The notes: generated from the sequence alone by a model not told the origin. Positions 45,320 through 55,262 are shown, counted from the first letter of the stretch. The stretch: 64,000 nucleotides of DNA from Pedobacter sp. Leaf250 (GCF_920984735.1 NZ_CAKLBU010000020.1:1-64000); one strand, 5' to 3'. Made by a program: numbers and translations.

Positions 45320-45405
45320 AACGTTTCGGCAATTGTAGCCCTGCTGTCCACTTTACTCCTCCCGATGAAATATCGGAATCCGTGTTCGTTCCCATCAGGT
45401 TTATT
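45320..45405 (-). repeat. Dispersed extragenic repeat (AACCxGAT family), minus orientation
   Basis: On the minus strand: AATAAACCTGATGGGAACG, an inner CCGATATTTCATCGG hairpin, then GACAGCAGGGCTAC. It overlaps the over-long reading frame of the downstream gene, which supports starting that gene at 45463. Confidence 0.6.
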
Positions 45406-45462
45406 TTACAAAGGATTGAAGTTCTTTTGCCAGCCAAAACCTACATTTGGAAAAATAATATC

Positions 45463-45798
45463 ATGAAAAACCTAGCCATCATAATACTTTTCACAGCCAT
45501 TGCTTTTACCGCCAAAGCGCAAACTATATCTAAAAAATCATTGGCTAATCAAGAAGTTAAGAAACAGGTTGTAGATATCGCCTGTGGCGAATGCCAGTTT
45601 AAAATAAAAGGCAAAAGCTGTGATTTGGCAATAAGAATTGATGGTATATCTTATTTTGTTGATGGCAAGAACATAGACGATTTTGGCGATGCGCATGGCG
45701 AACATGGCTTTTGCAATGCCGTAAGTAAAGCCGAAGTTTCTGGGAAAATTATTAATGGCAGATTTAAAGCAAAAAACATCAAGTTGTTATCCAAATAG
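45463..45798 (+). CDS. Small secreted DUF6370-like protein
   Basis: Starting at the ATG of MKNLAIIILFTAIAFTAKAQ gives 111 residues with a proper signal peptide. The mature protein contains CGECQFKIKGKSCDLAIRIDG, then YFVDGKNIDDFGDAHGEHGFCN and a C-terminal RFKAKNIKLL. The four cysteines (two in CGEC, one in KSC, one in GFC) and the GDAH block match the DUF6370 type known in Bacteroidota. Function unknown; cysteines and histidines may bind a metal or form disulfides. Confidence 0.75.
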   Translation: MKNLAIIILFTAIAFTAKAQTISKKSLANQEVKKQVVDIACGECQFKIKGKSCDLAIRIDGISYFVDGKNIDDFGDAHGEHGFCNAVSKAEVSGKIINGRFKAKNIKLLSK

Positions 45799-46103
45799 CA
45801 ATATATCTAAATTCATAAAAAAGCCTGCTTCAAAAGTAAAATTCTCTATTATTTTTGTCATATCCGCGAAGGTGGAAATTTTAATGCGCTATAAAAGCAG
45901 TTATCAAACTCTCAATTAAACTTGAAATGACGATTGCCCGAAAAATAATATGTTCAAAATAGAAAGATAAATCTGCAAGACCACTTCTTCACCCAAAAAA
46001 AATATTTTAAAAACTGTCACATTTCGGTTTTTGCTGTGTCTTATATCTGAAAATTGAGTTTAACTCCTCAATACCAAACAAGCTAAAAAAACAAATTTCA
46101 GAT
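45799..46103. other. Intergenic region, nothing assigned
   Basis: The gap between the DUF6370-like gene and the large outer-membrane gene. AT-rich, with no open frame of note, no strong terminator and no match to the repeat families described here. Confidence 0.5.
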
Positions 46104-48917
46104 ATGAAACCCTATTTATTGATTTTGCTTTGCCTTTTATCTACGAAAGTCTTCGCACAAGAAGTTGGAAACATCACAGGAAAAACCATTGATAGCAAAA
46201 CAAATCTACCCCTTGAGTATGTAGGACTAATATTAACAAGCAAAACTGACTCAAATAAAAAAATCGGTGTGGTAACGAGCAAAACTGGAGAATTCTTTTT
46301 CAAAGATATATTGCGAGGGGATTATCAGCTTAAAGCATCTGCTATGGGTTATGTAGCGATTTTAAAAAACATCAGCGTTTCAGAAAAAAATATTGATTTA
46401 GGAACGTTAAAATTAAAGGAAGATGCCATCGCCCTGAAAGATGTTTCAATTGCAGGTCGGTATGCCACGGCTACAGTAAAAAAAGATACTGTTGAGTTTA
46501 ACGCCGATGCTTACAAAACCCAACCTAACGCAGCGGTTGAAGATCTCTTGAAAAAATTGCCAGGTGTAACCATTGATAAAGACGGAAGCATTTTGGTTCA
46601 GGGGCAAAAGGTAACCCGTTTAACGGTAGATGGAAAAGACTTCTTTGGCACCGATCCGAAAACTGCAACTAAAAATTTACCAGCCGACGTCATTGCAAAG
46701 GTTCAGCTGATTGATAGTAAAACCCTTGAAGCAAAAGCGACAGGAATTGATGACGGACAAAGGGAAAAAGTGCTAAACCTGACTATTAAAGAAGATAAAA
46801 AGAATGGCTGGTTCGGTAACGCCAATTTATCAGGCGGAACTACAGATCGGTATAGTAGTTATCTGAGCGCCAATCATTTCACTAAAAAAATGCAGTTCGC
46901 AGTATTGGGAATGAGTAATAATGTAAGTAATGCAAGCTTTCAATACGAAGATTTGAACAGTTTTACGAGTGGTAATATTGGAAATTTATTTGCACCTCCG
47001 GGTGGTGGTGGCTTTTCGATTAATGTAAATAACGGGCGCACAACAATTGGTGGTTCTGGTGTTTTTGATAACAGTGCAATGGGAGAGGTAACTACTCATA
47101 GCGGCGGACTAAACTTCAGCAACAGTTGGGGTGAAAAAGATAAACTGACGTTGAGCAGTAGCTATTTTACTTATTTCAGCAAAGGTTTGGGCAATAGATT
47201 TTCAAATGTGCAGGATATTAATCAGGATGATGTATTGAGAACCAATGAAGTATCCAATCGGAACTCTGACAATCAGGCACATCGATTCAATTTTAAGGTA
47301 GAATACCATCCCGATTCACTAACGGATTTAACTTTTCGCTCAAATGCAATTCTGAATTACACTACCAATATTAACAACAGGGAGTTCAATTCTGCTTTTG
47401 ATGTAACAGGAAAAATAAATGAAGGTAATCAGTTTTTGGATCAACGGAATTCTACACCAGCATATTTCGGAGAGCTTTCTGCTACAAGGCGATTGAAAAA
47501 GGGATCTGTTATTATTGGTTTAAGCGGAACGCAAAATACCTTCAATTCAAACTGGCTTAATAAATCTTTGATTAATAATTATAGCGGAGGGATAATCGAC
47601 GTAACAGATTTAAATCAACAAGCTGAACAGGAAAACAAATCAAAAAATTATAGTGTTGCGGTTAATTATATTCGCCCCATTATAGATAAAAAACTAAACA
47701 GCAATATTGCCTATATCCGCAACGAAGGTAAAGTAGAGGCCGAACAACTAACCTTAAGCTATAATCCTATAAATAATACCTATGATGCTATAGTTCCTGA
47801 TTTTTCGAATACGCTTGAAAACCATACGTGGACACAAACTGCAAGATTAGGCCTGATTTACAACCGCACCGAATGGACTTATAATTTTGGTCTGGGATTT
47901 CAGGAGACAGGTTTGGATGCCTCCTCGTTTAGTAGTGCTGGTGTAAATACCAATAATATTGATAAGAAATATTATAATATTCTTCCTCGCTTAAACATTA
48001 ATTTTAGAAATAAAAACAAGCATACACTTCAGCTAAATTACAATGCGAATGTGAATTTACCATCAGTGAACGATTTGCAGCCGGTTCAGAATAACAGCAA
48101 CCCACTTTATCAGCGAGTAGGAAACCCTGACTTAGAAGCCAGAAAAAGCCACCGCATGTCGGTTAACTTTAATACTTTCAGTGCCGATAATAATAAATAC
48201 TGGAATGGGTATTTCTTGGTAAATTATACTTTAGATGATGTTGGAAATAGTATTAATTATGTAAATGGTGTGCAATACGTTCAGCCAGTAAACGTTGATG
48301 GTAATTACTTCATTAATACGGGTACATTTTTTGGTCAGCCAACCAAATTAAAAGGTTTGAGAATGGGTTATGGTGTTAATTTATCCTTATCGCACAATAC
48401 TTCATTTATAAACAGCGAAAAGAACATCACAAATCGGTACAATTTTGGACCTAATGCTAACTTCAGCTACGATATTGATGATAAATTAAATGCCGGAATT
48501 TACATCGGGGTGCAATACAGCAAAGTGAATAATTCGCAGCCGAGTGCATTGGATAATAAATTCTTTAATTTTTCTAATAGTGCGAGCTTAAGCTACGAGT
48601 TTATTAAAAACACGAGAATCAATGCAGAACTAAATCACAATGGTGCCGCAGGAAGGGCCGATGGATTTAATAACAATGTATTTTTATTAAATGCTGGTTT
48701 AGAGCAATATTTCATGAAACGTAGAATTACTTTGGCCCTAAAAGGATTTGATATTCTGAAACAAAATATCAATATCGACAGAACGGTAAATGGAAGTAGG
48801 ATTGAAGATATTCGTTTTAATTCAGTTACCAGATATTTCTATGTTTCCTTAAATTACAAGATTACCAAGGTTGGTTCAAAAAGCGAGAAAAGTAATCCAA
48901 GAAGTACGGTAAATTAA
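46104..48917 (+). CDS. Outer-membrane beta-barrel protein with carboxypeptidase-regulatory-like domain
   Basis: A 937-residue outer-membrane protein: signal peptide 1-18, a CarboxypepD_reg-like domain (about 20-100, GNITGKTIDSKTNLPLEYVG), a plug-like segment (about 120-215, VEDLLKKLPGVTIDKDGSILVQG and VDGKDFFGTDPKTATKNLP), then a C-terminal barrel of about 700 residues with repeated aromatic-ended strands. It belongs to the OMP_b-brl_3 type, related to TonB-dependent receptors but without a SusC signature. No SusD-like partner is adjacent; the cargo is unknown. A terminator follows. Confidence 0.88.
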   Translation: MKPYLLILLCLLSTKVFAQEVGNITGKTIDSKTNLPLEYVGLILTSKTDSNKKIGVVTSKTGEFFFKDILRGDYQLKASAMGYVAILKNISVSEKNIDLGTLKLKEDAIALKDVSIAGRYATATVKKDTVEFNADAYKTQPNAAVEDLLKKLPGVTIDKDGSILVQGQKVTRLTVDGKDFFGTDPKTATKNLPADVIAKVQLIDSKTLEAKATGIDDGQREKVLNLTIKEDKKNGWFGNANLSGGTTDRYSSYLSANHFTKKMQFAVLGMSNNVSNASFQYEDLNSFTSGNIGNLFAPPGGGGFSINVNNGRTTIGGSGVFDNSAMGEVTTHSGGLNFSNSWGEKDKLTLSSSYFTYFSKGLGNRFSNVQDINQDDVLRTNEVSNRNSDNQAHRFNFKVEYHPDSLTDLTFRSNAILNYTTNINNREFNSAFDVTGKINEGNQFLDQRNSTPAYFGELSATRRLKKGSVIIGLSGTQNTFNSNWLNKSLINNYSGGIIDVTDLNQQAEQENKSKNYSVAVNYIRPIIDKKLNSNIAYIRNEGKVEAEQLTLSYNPINNTYDAIVPDFSNTLENHTWTQTARLGLIYNRTEWTYNFGLGFQETGLDASSFSSAGVNTNNIDKKYYNILPRLNINFRNKNKHTLQLNYNANVNLPSVNDLQPVQNNSNPLYQRVGNPDLEARKSHRMSVNFNTFSADNNKYWNGYFLVNYTLDDVGNSINYVNGVQYVQPVNVDGNYFINTGTFFGQPTKLKGLRMGYGVNLSLSHNTSFINSEKNITNRYNFGPNANFSYDIDDKLNAGIYIGVQYSKVNNSQPSALDNKFFNFSNSASLSYEFIKNTRINAELNHNGAAGRADGFNNNVFLLNAGLEQYFMKRRITLALKGFDILKQNINIDRTVNGSRIEDIRFNSVTRYFYVSLNYKITKVGSKSEKSNPRSTVN

Positions 48918-48942
48918 GGAAAGTTTTATTAACAGTTTAGCT

Positions 48943-48977
48943 AAGGCTTATGAAATTTCATAGGCCTTAATTTTTGG
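48943..48977 (+). terminator. Hairpin terminator
   Basis: CTAAGGC-TTATGAAATTTCATA-GGCCTTAATTTTT, 3' of the outer-membrane beta-barrel gene. Confidence 0.75.
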
Positions 48978-49238
48978 ATATATTTTTTCAAATTGAATAA
49001 TAGCATATTTTTTATTGCTTGTGTAAATTTTGCAACCCTAATCTTATTCTATTGTGTGCAGGATGGTATAAAAAGAGCTGATTGTTAAGCAGCTAATCGT
49101 TTATCTAAATTAATTTTTGAATTCCCTCAATTCAAAACAACTCTATCTCCGTATTAAATGTTCTTAACCTTAGATAAGTAAGCTTTATTGCAAAATTATT
49201 CTCCAACAGATAAAAGGAAGACCTTAACAAATTTTAAC

Positions 49239-49250
49239 GCAAACGATTGT
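49239..49250. promoter_or_regulatory. Possible second LacI-type site
   Basis: GCAAACGATTGT resembles the CAAACGTTTG core with one change, about 200 bases before the exact site at 49443-49452. Confidence 0.3.
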
Positions 49251-49438
49251 TATAAATCCGTATTCGATTTATTCTTTATTCAAAAGCTGTAAAAAGAAGG
49301 CTTAATTATGCCTAACATTAAGAAAAACGATTAAAAATACTCCTCAAGAAAGCTTACAAACAGTCATTCTTCTAAAAACACCATATTCTAAATAATTTAA
49401 TCAAAACTGATTTTAGGATTCTCTTAAATACTCTCGTT

Positions 49439-49452
49439 TGATCAAACGTTTG
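49439..49452. promoter_or_regulatory. LacI-type operator upstream of susC
   Basis: TGATCAAACGTTTG, identical over 14 bases to 18794-18807 before the GH35 beta-galactosidase. An overlapping palindrome CGTTTGATCAAACG (49435-49448) makes the site doubly symmetric. It lies about 200 bases before the ATG. Confidence 0.55.
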
Positions 49453-49654
49453 CGTGGAGTTTGTTGGTTTTTAATGTTTACAATCACATAATTTAGAATT
49501 TAATTAGGATTTAAAAGTTCTTATAACTAGCAGATAAGCTTAATTCTAATTAAATATCAAACAACTAATCAACTGTATTATGCTGTAATCTCATCAAATT
49601 ATTAGTATCAATTCCAAAACAAACTAACCAACCATTTAAAACTGTAATTCCATA

Positions 49655-52645
49655 ATGAAAAAGTTATTACTATTATTTTTTCTAAGTGCTTCTGCTATTC
49701 TAGCCAGAGCACAAAATTTACCAATAACCGGAACGGTTAAGGATCTAGAGGGCAGATCTATTCCGAGCGTATCTGTAAAAGTTAAGGGCACAACCCGTGT
49801 TTCATCTGCCAACGCTACGGGTTCTTTTAGCATAGAAGCAAAAATTGGTGAAGTCTTAATCATTAGCTATGTAGGCTTTACCTCTAAAGAAATTACCATT
49901 ACAAGTCAATCTCTTGGAGATATTACGCTTGCAGAATCAACCGAATCATTGAATGAAGTTGTTGTTGTTGGCTATGGTGTACAAAAAAGAGAAAGTTTAA
50001 CAGGAGCGCTAAGTACTATTAAAGGTAGTGCGTTAAAAAACGTTACTTCTCCAAATGTACAAAATCTGCTTGCTGGTAAAGCTCCTGGTTTATTTGTTGC
50101 GCCAGGTTCAGGAAGGCCAGGGTCAGCAGGAGCTGTTATTATTCGCGGACAAGCTACTTTGGGCGGTACAACCAGTCCGCTTTGGGTTATTGATGGCGTA
50201 ATTATTGGCTCTAGTCCTGGAGATTTAAATCCAGAAGATATCGAGAATCTTACGGTATTAAAAGATGCTGCATCAACTGCAATTTATGGTTCTCAAGGCG
50301 CCAATGGTGTAATCATTGTGACAACTAAAAGAGCCAAATCTGGACAAATGACAATCGATATATCTTCCAGAGTAGGTGTAACACAACTTACTAATGGTAA
50401 TCTTCAGGTAATGGACGGTGCTGAATTATATGATTATTTTGCATCTTTTGCCAATGCAAATACCATTAGTTTCCCTAGGTGGAAGCCAGAGTTGCGCAAC
50501 AGCAATTTCGATTGGTGGGATTTAGCAACTAAAGAAGGCTTTAATCAAAATCATAATATCACCTTTCAAGGAGGAACCGAAAAGTTACAATCAATGTTAT
50601 CGATTGGTTTTTACGATGAATCCGGAGCTATCAAAGGATATGATTACGAACGCTATAACTTTAGGTTCAATACTGTTTACAAGCCATACAACTGGCTTAC
50701 TATTAAACCATCATTAGTTGGTGCTCGCCGTGGGGTTTCAGATAAACAATATTCTGTAACATCAATATATTCAAATTTGCCTTGGGACAGCCCGTATGAT
50801 GCAAACGGAAATTTAGTCCCTCATCGTTCTAGTACCTGGGTAAATAGCGTATCTACCAACTATTTGTATGATTTACAGTGGAATAAAGGTTCTAATACGA
50901 ACTATGAATTAATGGGTAATTTTGATTTTGATATCAAGATAACTAATAAGTTAACTTTCTCTTCTGTTAATAATTACAGGTTTAATACCTATTCTGCAAG
51001 TAGTTATACCGATCCTCGTTCGAACGGAGGCTTAAGTGTAAATGGACGTATTACTGAATACAGAGATGAATATACACGTCGTTATACCAACCAACTTTTA
51101 ACTTACAATAATTCTTGGGGAAAGCACAGCTTAAATTCTGTTGCAGGTTATGAATTTAATGATTACAGAAGTAAATCATTAGATGTTTATGGAACCGGAT
51201 TAATTCCAGGATTTGAAGTATTGGATGTTGTTTCTAAGCCCGAAAGGACTAAAGGAGGTATAAGCGAATGGGCAGTACAATCTTTACTTTTTAAAAGTAG
51301 TTACTCTTATGATGATAAATATCTGGCTCAAGTATCATTTCGTAGAGACGGTGCATCGAATTTTGGTAAAAAATACGGAAACTTCTTTTCAGTTGGGGCA
51401 GGTTGGAATATACACCGCGAAAATTGGTTTAATACAAAATACATAAATAATTTAAAGCTTCGTGCTGCTGTTGGTACCGTAGGTAACCGTCCAAGTTCGC
51501 TATATCCACAATTTGATTTATATGCTGTAAACCCAGCTGCAAGTTATAATGGAGTTCCGGGTCTTTTGATTAGTCAACTCGGAAACGAAAACCTTACCTG
51601 GGAAGAAACTTATACCAGCGGTTTAGGTTTGGATGCAGCTGCATTTGATAACAGACTTAGATTAAACTTAGATTTTTATATTAAAAATACGAACAATATT
51701 CTTTACAATGTGCCTATTTCGGGTTTAACAGGTGTAACCAGATTATATCAGAATGTTGGTGAAATGAGAAACCAAGGAATAGAGATAGCACTTGGTGGAG
51801 ATATAATTCGTACCAAAGACTTAACATGGAGCCTGGATATGAATTTAGGACACAACGTTAATAAGCTTACCGATATTTATAAAACTAGAAACTTGGATGG
51901 CTCTTACACAGCCAAACCAATCATTGTTGATGATGGTTTGGGTATAGCAGGCTCTGCCACCCGAATTTTACAAGTTGGCTTACCTGTTGATACATATTAT
52001 ATGCCAGAATGGGCGGGAGTTAATCCAGATAATGGTTTGCCCCTATGGTATAAAGTTACCAGAGATGCAAATGGAAACGAAACAAGCAGAACAACAACAT
52101 CTACCTATGCACAAGCTACTCAAGAAAAATTATCAAAAGCATCACCAGATTTCTTTGGTGGAATTACTACTGCTCTAACCTGGAAAAAATTTGACTTAAA
52201 TGCAGTTTTTGGTTATTCAATAGGTGGCAAAATTTACAACTATTCGCGTCAGGAATACGATTCAGACGGAGCTTACACAGATAGAAACCAAATGAATTTA
52301 ATGGAAGGTTGGAACAGATGGCAGAAACCTGGCGACATTGCAACCCATCCTGTAGCTCGATATAATAATCAAGATAAAGGTAATTCCATGTCTTCGCGTT
52401 ATTTGGAAAGCAGCGACTTTTTCAGAATGCGTTCATTGGCATTAGGGTATAGTTTCGATTTGAAAAAATATAAGGTAAGAAATTTAAGAGTGTATTTATC
52501 AGGAGAGAACTTGTTTGTTATCACCAAATATTCGGGTGTAGATCCAGAATTACCTGCTAACGATGGAGCTGTTTTATTTTCTACAGGACCATCAGTTTAT
52601 CCTATGTCAAGAAAATTTATGTTCGGTCTTAATGCTTCATTCTAA
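49655..52645 (+). CDS. SusC/RagA-family TonB-linked outer-membrane protein
   Basis: A 996-residue TonB-dependent transporter: signal peptide 1-19, CarbopepD_reg-like domain (about 24-100, ITGTVKDLEGRSIPSVSVKVKG), TonB-box-like region, plug (about 112-230, GSALKNVTSPNVQNLLAGKAPG, IYGSQGANGVIIVTTKR) and a 22-strand-type barrel. It imports glycans or peptides too large for porins with the SusD partner 10 bases downstream. LacI-type sites lie upstream. No glycoside hydrolase, sensor or sigma factor is adjacent, so this is a minimal SusCD pair. Confidence 0.95.
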   Translation: MKKLLLLFFLSASAILARAQNLPITGTVKDLEGRSIPSVSVKVKGTTRVSSANATGSFSIEAKIGEVLIISYVGFTSKEITITSQSLGDITLAESTESLNEVVVVGYGVQKRESLTGALSTIKGSALKNVTSPNVQNLLAGKAPGLFVAPGSGRPGSAGAVIIRGQATLGGTTSPLWVIDGVIIGSSPGDLNPEDIENLTVLKDAASTAIYGSQGANGVIIVTTKRAKSGQMTIDISSRVGVTQLTNGNLQVMDGAELYDYFASFANANTISFPRWKPELRNSNFDWWDLATKEGFNQNHNITFQGGTEKLQSMLSIGFYDESGAIKGYDYERYNFRFNTVYKPYNWLTIKPSLVGARRGVSDKQYSVTSIYSNLPWDSPYDANGNLVPHRSSTWVNSVSTNYLYDLQWNKGSNTNYELMGNFDFDIKITNKLTFSSVNNYRFNTYSASSYTDPRSNGGLSVNGRITEYRDEYTRRYTNQLLTYNNSWGKHSLNSVAGYEFNDYRSKSLDVYGTGLIPGFEVLDVVSKPERTKGGISEWAVQSLLFKSSYSYDDKYLAQVSFRRDGASNFGKKYGNFFSVGAGWNIHRENWFNTKYINNLKLRAAVGTVGNRPSSLYPQFDLYAVNPAASYNGVPGLLISQLGNENLTWEETYTSGLGLDAAAFDNRLRLNLDFYIKNTNNILYNVPISGLTGVTRLYQNVGEMRNQGIEIALGGDIIRTKDLTWSLDMNLGHNVNKLTDIYKTRNLDGSYTAKPIIVDDGLGIAGSATRILQVGLPVDTYYMPEWAGVNPDNGLPLWYKVTRDANGNETSRTTTSTYAQATQEKLSKASPDFFGGITTALTWKKFDLNAVFGYSIGGKIYNYSRQEYDSDGAYTDRNQMNLMEGWNRWQKPGDIATHPVARYNNQDKGNSMSSRYLESSDFFRMRSLALGYSFDLKKYKVRNLRVYLSGENLFVITKYSGVDPELPANDGAVLFSTGPSVYPMSRKFMFGLNASF

Positions 52646-52655
52646 ATAAATAAAA

Positions 52656-54368
52656 ATGAAAAAGATATTAGTTATCATCTTCGCTACAATTGCAATATCA
52701 TCTTGTAAAGTTGATAGAGAGCCATTCGGGTCATTGCAATCTGAAAAGATAAATCAAAATCCAGAAGAATCAATAGATGGGTTGCTTAATGGTGTTTACG
52801 CACAACTTAAAGCTTGGTCAGATCCTATGCATCGCTTAGGTGAATATGCAGGAGATAATATGATGATCAGAGGATCTTCAACTGATCCATTTTACGAATT
52901 TATCTCTTTTGCCAGAACTCCAAATAATTCAAGGTTAACAACCTTTTGGGATAGCGGTTATAAAGCGGTTGCACAAGCTTCAAATGTAATTAACCTAATT
53001 CCGCAGGGTAAAAATGCAACACTTGATAGTAAGATAGGAGAGTGCTACTATGTTAGGGGAATGATGTATTTTTATTTGGTTCGTGCTTTTGGCCGCCCAT
53101 ACTACCAAAGTCCAGAAACCAATTTAGGCGTGCCTATTGTGAATGGTACACCTAAAGATGTTATTAATTTAAATTTACCAGATAGATCTACGGTTAAGGC
53201 AACCTACGAACAAGCAATTTCTGACCTGAAAAAAGCAGAAGAATTAATCTCTGTAAACAAGGGACCTATTTTTGCATCTAAGGGTGCTGCTCAGGCCATG
53301 CTTTCCAGAATTTATCTTTATATGAGTGGGACTTATGAAAACCCAAATCAGGCTAATGCTCAACTTGCAGTAGATTATGCAAATAAAGTAATTGCCAGTT
53401 CATCTACTTATAGCCTGTTAACAAGGGATCAGTTTATGAAATACAATACTTTCACGCCTGAAAACAACAGAGAAACCATTTTTGCAATTAAGCGTGTGAC
53501 ATCAGAATTTTCTGGTTCTGATCATTATTATGGCATTGGTGGTATGTACTCTAATATTGGTGGCCAAGGTTGGGGAGAAATGTATGCGAGTGCAAAATAT
53601 ATTGGCTTGTTAAACGAAACAGGTAGAAATGATTGGCGCCCGGATAAATATAAAATTGTTGATGCCAGAGCTGCATTTATAGAACCAACTTATTCGAAAA
53701 ACGCTGCAGGAGCTTACACAGAAGTATTTAGATTTATTAAAGATGACGCTGGTAATGTGTTAAACTATGTACAAGCAACTATAACCCGAAATGGTGGTAC
53801 AATTACTTGCACTGAAGGTACTGATGTGTATACTTTAACACCAGTAAACGCTGCGCAGGAAATTTACACCATTAACTATAAAAATGGAAAAACCTATACT
53901 GGTTTTATTGACTACTTTATAACGCTAAATCGTGTTTATCCTCAATTTTACATTGTTAAAGATTCGCGTGAGGGTGAAGATTCGCAATTACATTCTCCAG
54001 TAATTAGCAGGTTGGGCGAGGTGTACTTGAATAGAGCCGAGGCATATGCTAAATTACAGAAATTTACCGAAGCACTTAGCGATTTAAATACAGTAAGAAC
54101 ACGTTCTATTGTTAATGGTGGCTATGCTATTCTAAATGCTGCAAATGCAGGAGACTTAATAGATAAAGAAAGACAATTAGAATTGGCTTATCAGGCTGAG
54201 CGTAGCTTTGATGTTTTCCGTAACGGAAAGGCGCTTAGTCGTCAGTATCCAGGGCCTCAAAATCAAAATGTAAGTATTGCACCAACTGATTTTAGAGTGA
54301 TATATTATATTCCTCAAAGTGCCATTAATTCATACCCAGGACAATTAACCCAAAACCCAACCCAGTAA
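52656..54368 (+). CDS. SusD/RagB-family surface lipoprotein
   Basis: A 570-residue nutrient-binding lipoprotein with lipidation candidate C17 in AISSCKVD. The TPR-rich SusD fold is indicated by the N-terminal SusD-like segment (LNGVYAQLKAWSDP), YYVRGMMYFYLVRAFG (typical helix block), APS-type middle loops, and the C-terminal SRLGEVYLNRAEAYAKL and ERQLELAYQAERSFDVFR. Cotranslated with SusC (10 bases). It should cap the SusC channel and bind its substrate. Confidence 0.95.
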   Translation: MKKILVIIFATIAISSCKVDREPFGSLQSEKINQNPEESIDGLLNGVYAQLKAWSDPMHRLGEYAGDNMMIRGSSTDPFYEFISFARTPNNSRLTTFWDSGYKAVAQASNVINLIPQGKNATLDSKIGECYYVRGMMYFYLVRAFGRPYYQSPETNLGVPIVNGTPKDVINLNLPDRSTVKATYEQAISDLKKAEELISVNKGPIFASKGAAQAMLSRIYLYMSGTYENPNQANAQLAVDYANKVIASSSTYSLLTRDQFMKYNTFTPENNRETIFAIKRVTSEFSGSDHYYGIGGMYSNIGGQGWGEMYASAKYIGLLNETGRNDWRPDKYKIVDARAAFIEPTYSKNAAGAYTEVFRFIKDDAGNVLNYVQATITRNGGTITCTEGTDVYTLTPVNAAQEIYTINYKNGKTYTGFIDYFITLNRVYPQFYIVKDSREGEDSQLHSPVISRLGEVYLNRAEAYAKLQKFTEALSDLNTVRTRSIVNGGYAILNAANAGDLIDKERQLELAYQAERSFDVFRNGKALSRQYPGPQNQNVSIAPTDFRVIYYIPQSAINSYPGQLTQNPTQ

Positions 54369-54401
54369 TAATTTAAATTTATAATTACTGATAATATTTC
54401 G

Positions 54402-54440
54402 AGGAGGCTGATCATTATTTATGGTTAGCCTCTTTGTTTT
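54402..54440 (+). terminator. Terminator of the susCD unit
   Basis: GAGGCTGATCATTATTTATGGTTAGCCTCTTTGTTTT: paired GAGGCT/AGCCTC with an inner ATCAT/ATGGT stem and T-rich tail. Confidence 0.75.
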
Positions 54441-54494
54441 AGTATTATCTTGTATTGGTATATGCAACTGATGTTTATTGCAGATTTTGTATAA

Positions 54495-54592
54495 CCTAAA
54501 CCCGATATACGCGTAAAGCCGCCGATTTTTCTTCGGCGCTTGAAGCATTAGCGGGGCAGAACCCCACAAAAGGATTACTGCATTTGCTTTTA
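54495..54592 (+). repeat. Dispersed extragenic repeat (AACCxGAT family)
   Basis: CCTAAACCCGATATACG, an inner GCCGCCGATTTTTCTTCGGCG hairpin, AGCGGGGCAG, ending TGCATTTGCTTTT. Nearly collinear with 43617-43717. It lies between the SusD gene and the translation operon. Confidence 0.7.
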
Positions 54593-54741
54593 AAAAAAAA
54601 ATCATCCTTTTATTGATCAAAACATCAATTAAGATGCTGAAATAAATTCAGCATGACGAGTCTATTACTTTAAAATCGCAACTGCTTCATGCTCAACTTA
54701 AAACTTATTACTTACTACATAAAACTTTTTCTTCTAACCCC

Positions 54742-54772
54742 TTGATTTATAAAAAGAATTGTTCTACTTTTG
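54742..54772 (+). promoter_or_regulatory. Promoter of the rpsL operon (TTGA-N19-TACTTTTG)
   Basis: TTGA at 54742-54745 (near-consensus -33), 19 bases, then TACTTTTG at 54765-54772, an exact TAnnTTTG. The start would be near 54779, leaving a leader of about 70 bases with a GC-rich ATGCCGGGGGAGCGG segment before rpsL. Confidence 0.75.
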
Positions 54773-54847
54773 CAGTCCGTTTTATGGGCTATCTGTAAGG
54801 ATGCCGGGGGAGCGGTAAATAATTAAATAAAAAATTAAAAAAGCACA

Positions 54848-55261
54848 ATGCCAACCATTCAACAATTAGTTAGAAAAGGTAGAGTAGCACTGGAGTTCAA
54901 GAGTAAGTCTCCAGCGTTGGACAGCTGTCCACAGCGAAGAGGTGTATGTACACGTGTGTACACCACTACCCCTAAAAAACCAAACTCAGCAATGCGTAAA
55001 GTAGCCCGTGTTCGTTTAACGAACGGTAAAGAGGTGAATGCATATATTCCTGGGGAAGGTCACAACTTACAGGAGCACTCAATCGTATTGATTCGTGGTG
55101 GTCGTGTTAAAGATTTACCAGGTGTACGTTACCACATTATCCGTGGTGCATTAGATACATCAGGTGTTGCTGGTCGTAACCAACGTCGTTCGAAATATGG
55201 TACTAAACGTCCTAAACCAGGTCAAGTTGCTGCTGCACCTGCAAAAGGAAAGAAAAAATAA
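54848..55261 (+). CDS. rpsL: 30S ribosomal protein S12
   Basis: A 137-residue S12. The decoding-centre loop is intact: YTTTPKKPNSAMRK with the two lysines at 43 and 44, and the GRVKDLPGVRYH loop. Lysines at the classical streptomycin-resistance positions are of the sensitive type. A Lys/Ala/Pro tail (VAAAPAKGKKK) is usual in the phylum. First gene of the rpsL-rpsG-fusA-rpsJ unit. Confidence 0.98.
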   Translation: MPTIQQLVRKGRVALEFKSKSPALDSCPQRRGVCTRVYTTTPKKPNSAMRKVARVRLTNGKEVNAYIPGEGHNLQEHSIVLIRGGRVKDLPGVRYHIIRGALDTSGVAGRNQRRSKYGTKRPKPGQVAAAPAKGKKK

Positions 55262-55262
55262 T

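Larger units (their letters stand above)
48918..49654. other. Regulatory gap upstream of the SusC gene
   Basis: A 737-base gap with no supportable gene. It holds the terminator of the preceding gene, one exact and one near LacI-type operator, and long AT-rich stretches. A 5' leader or a small antisense RNA is possible but no signal proves it. Confidence 0.5.

Noticed and set aside
45382..45462. Longer N-terminus for the DUF6370-like protein
   Set aside because: It would place 27 unrelated residues before the signal peptide and lies in an extragenic repeat.
49655..54368. Full polysaccharide utilisation locus
   Set aside because: Only SusC and SusD are present. No glycoside hydrolase, polysaccharide lyase, hybrid sensor or sigma/anti-sigma pair is adjacent.
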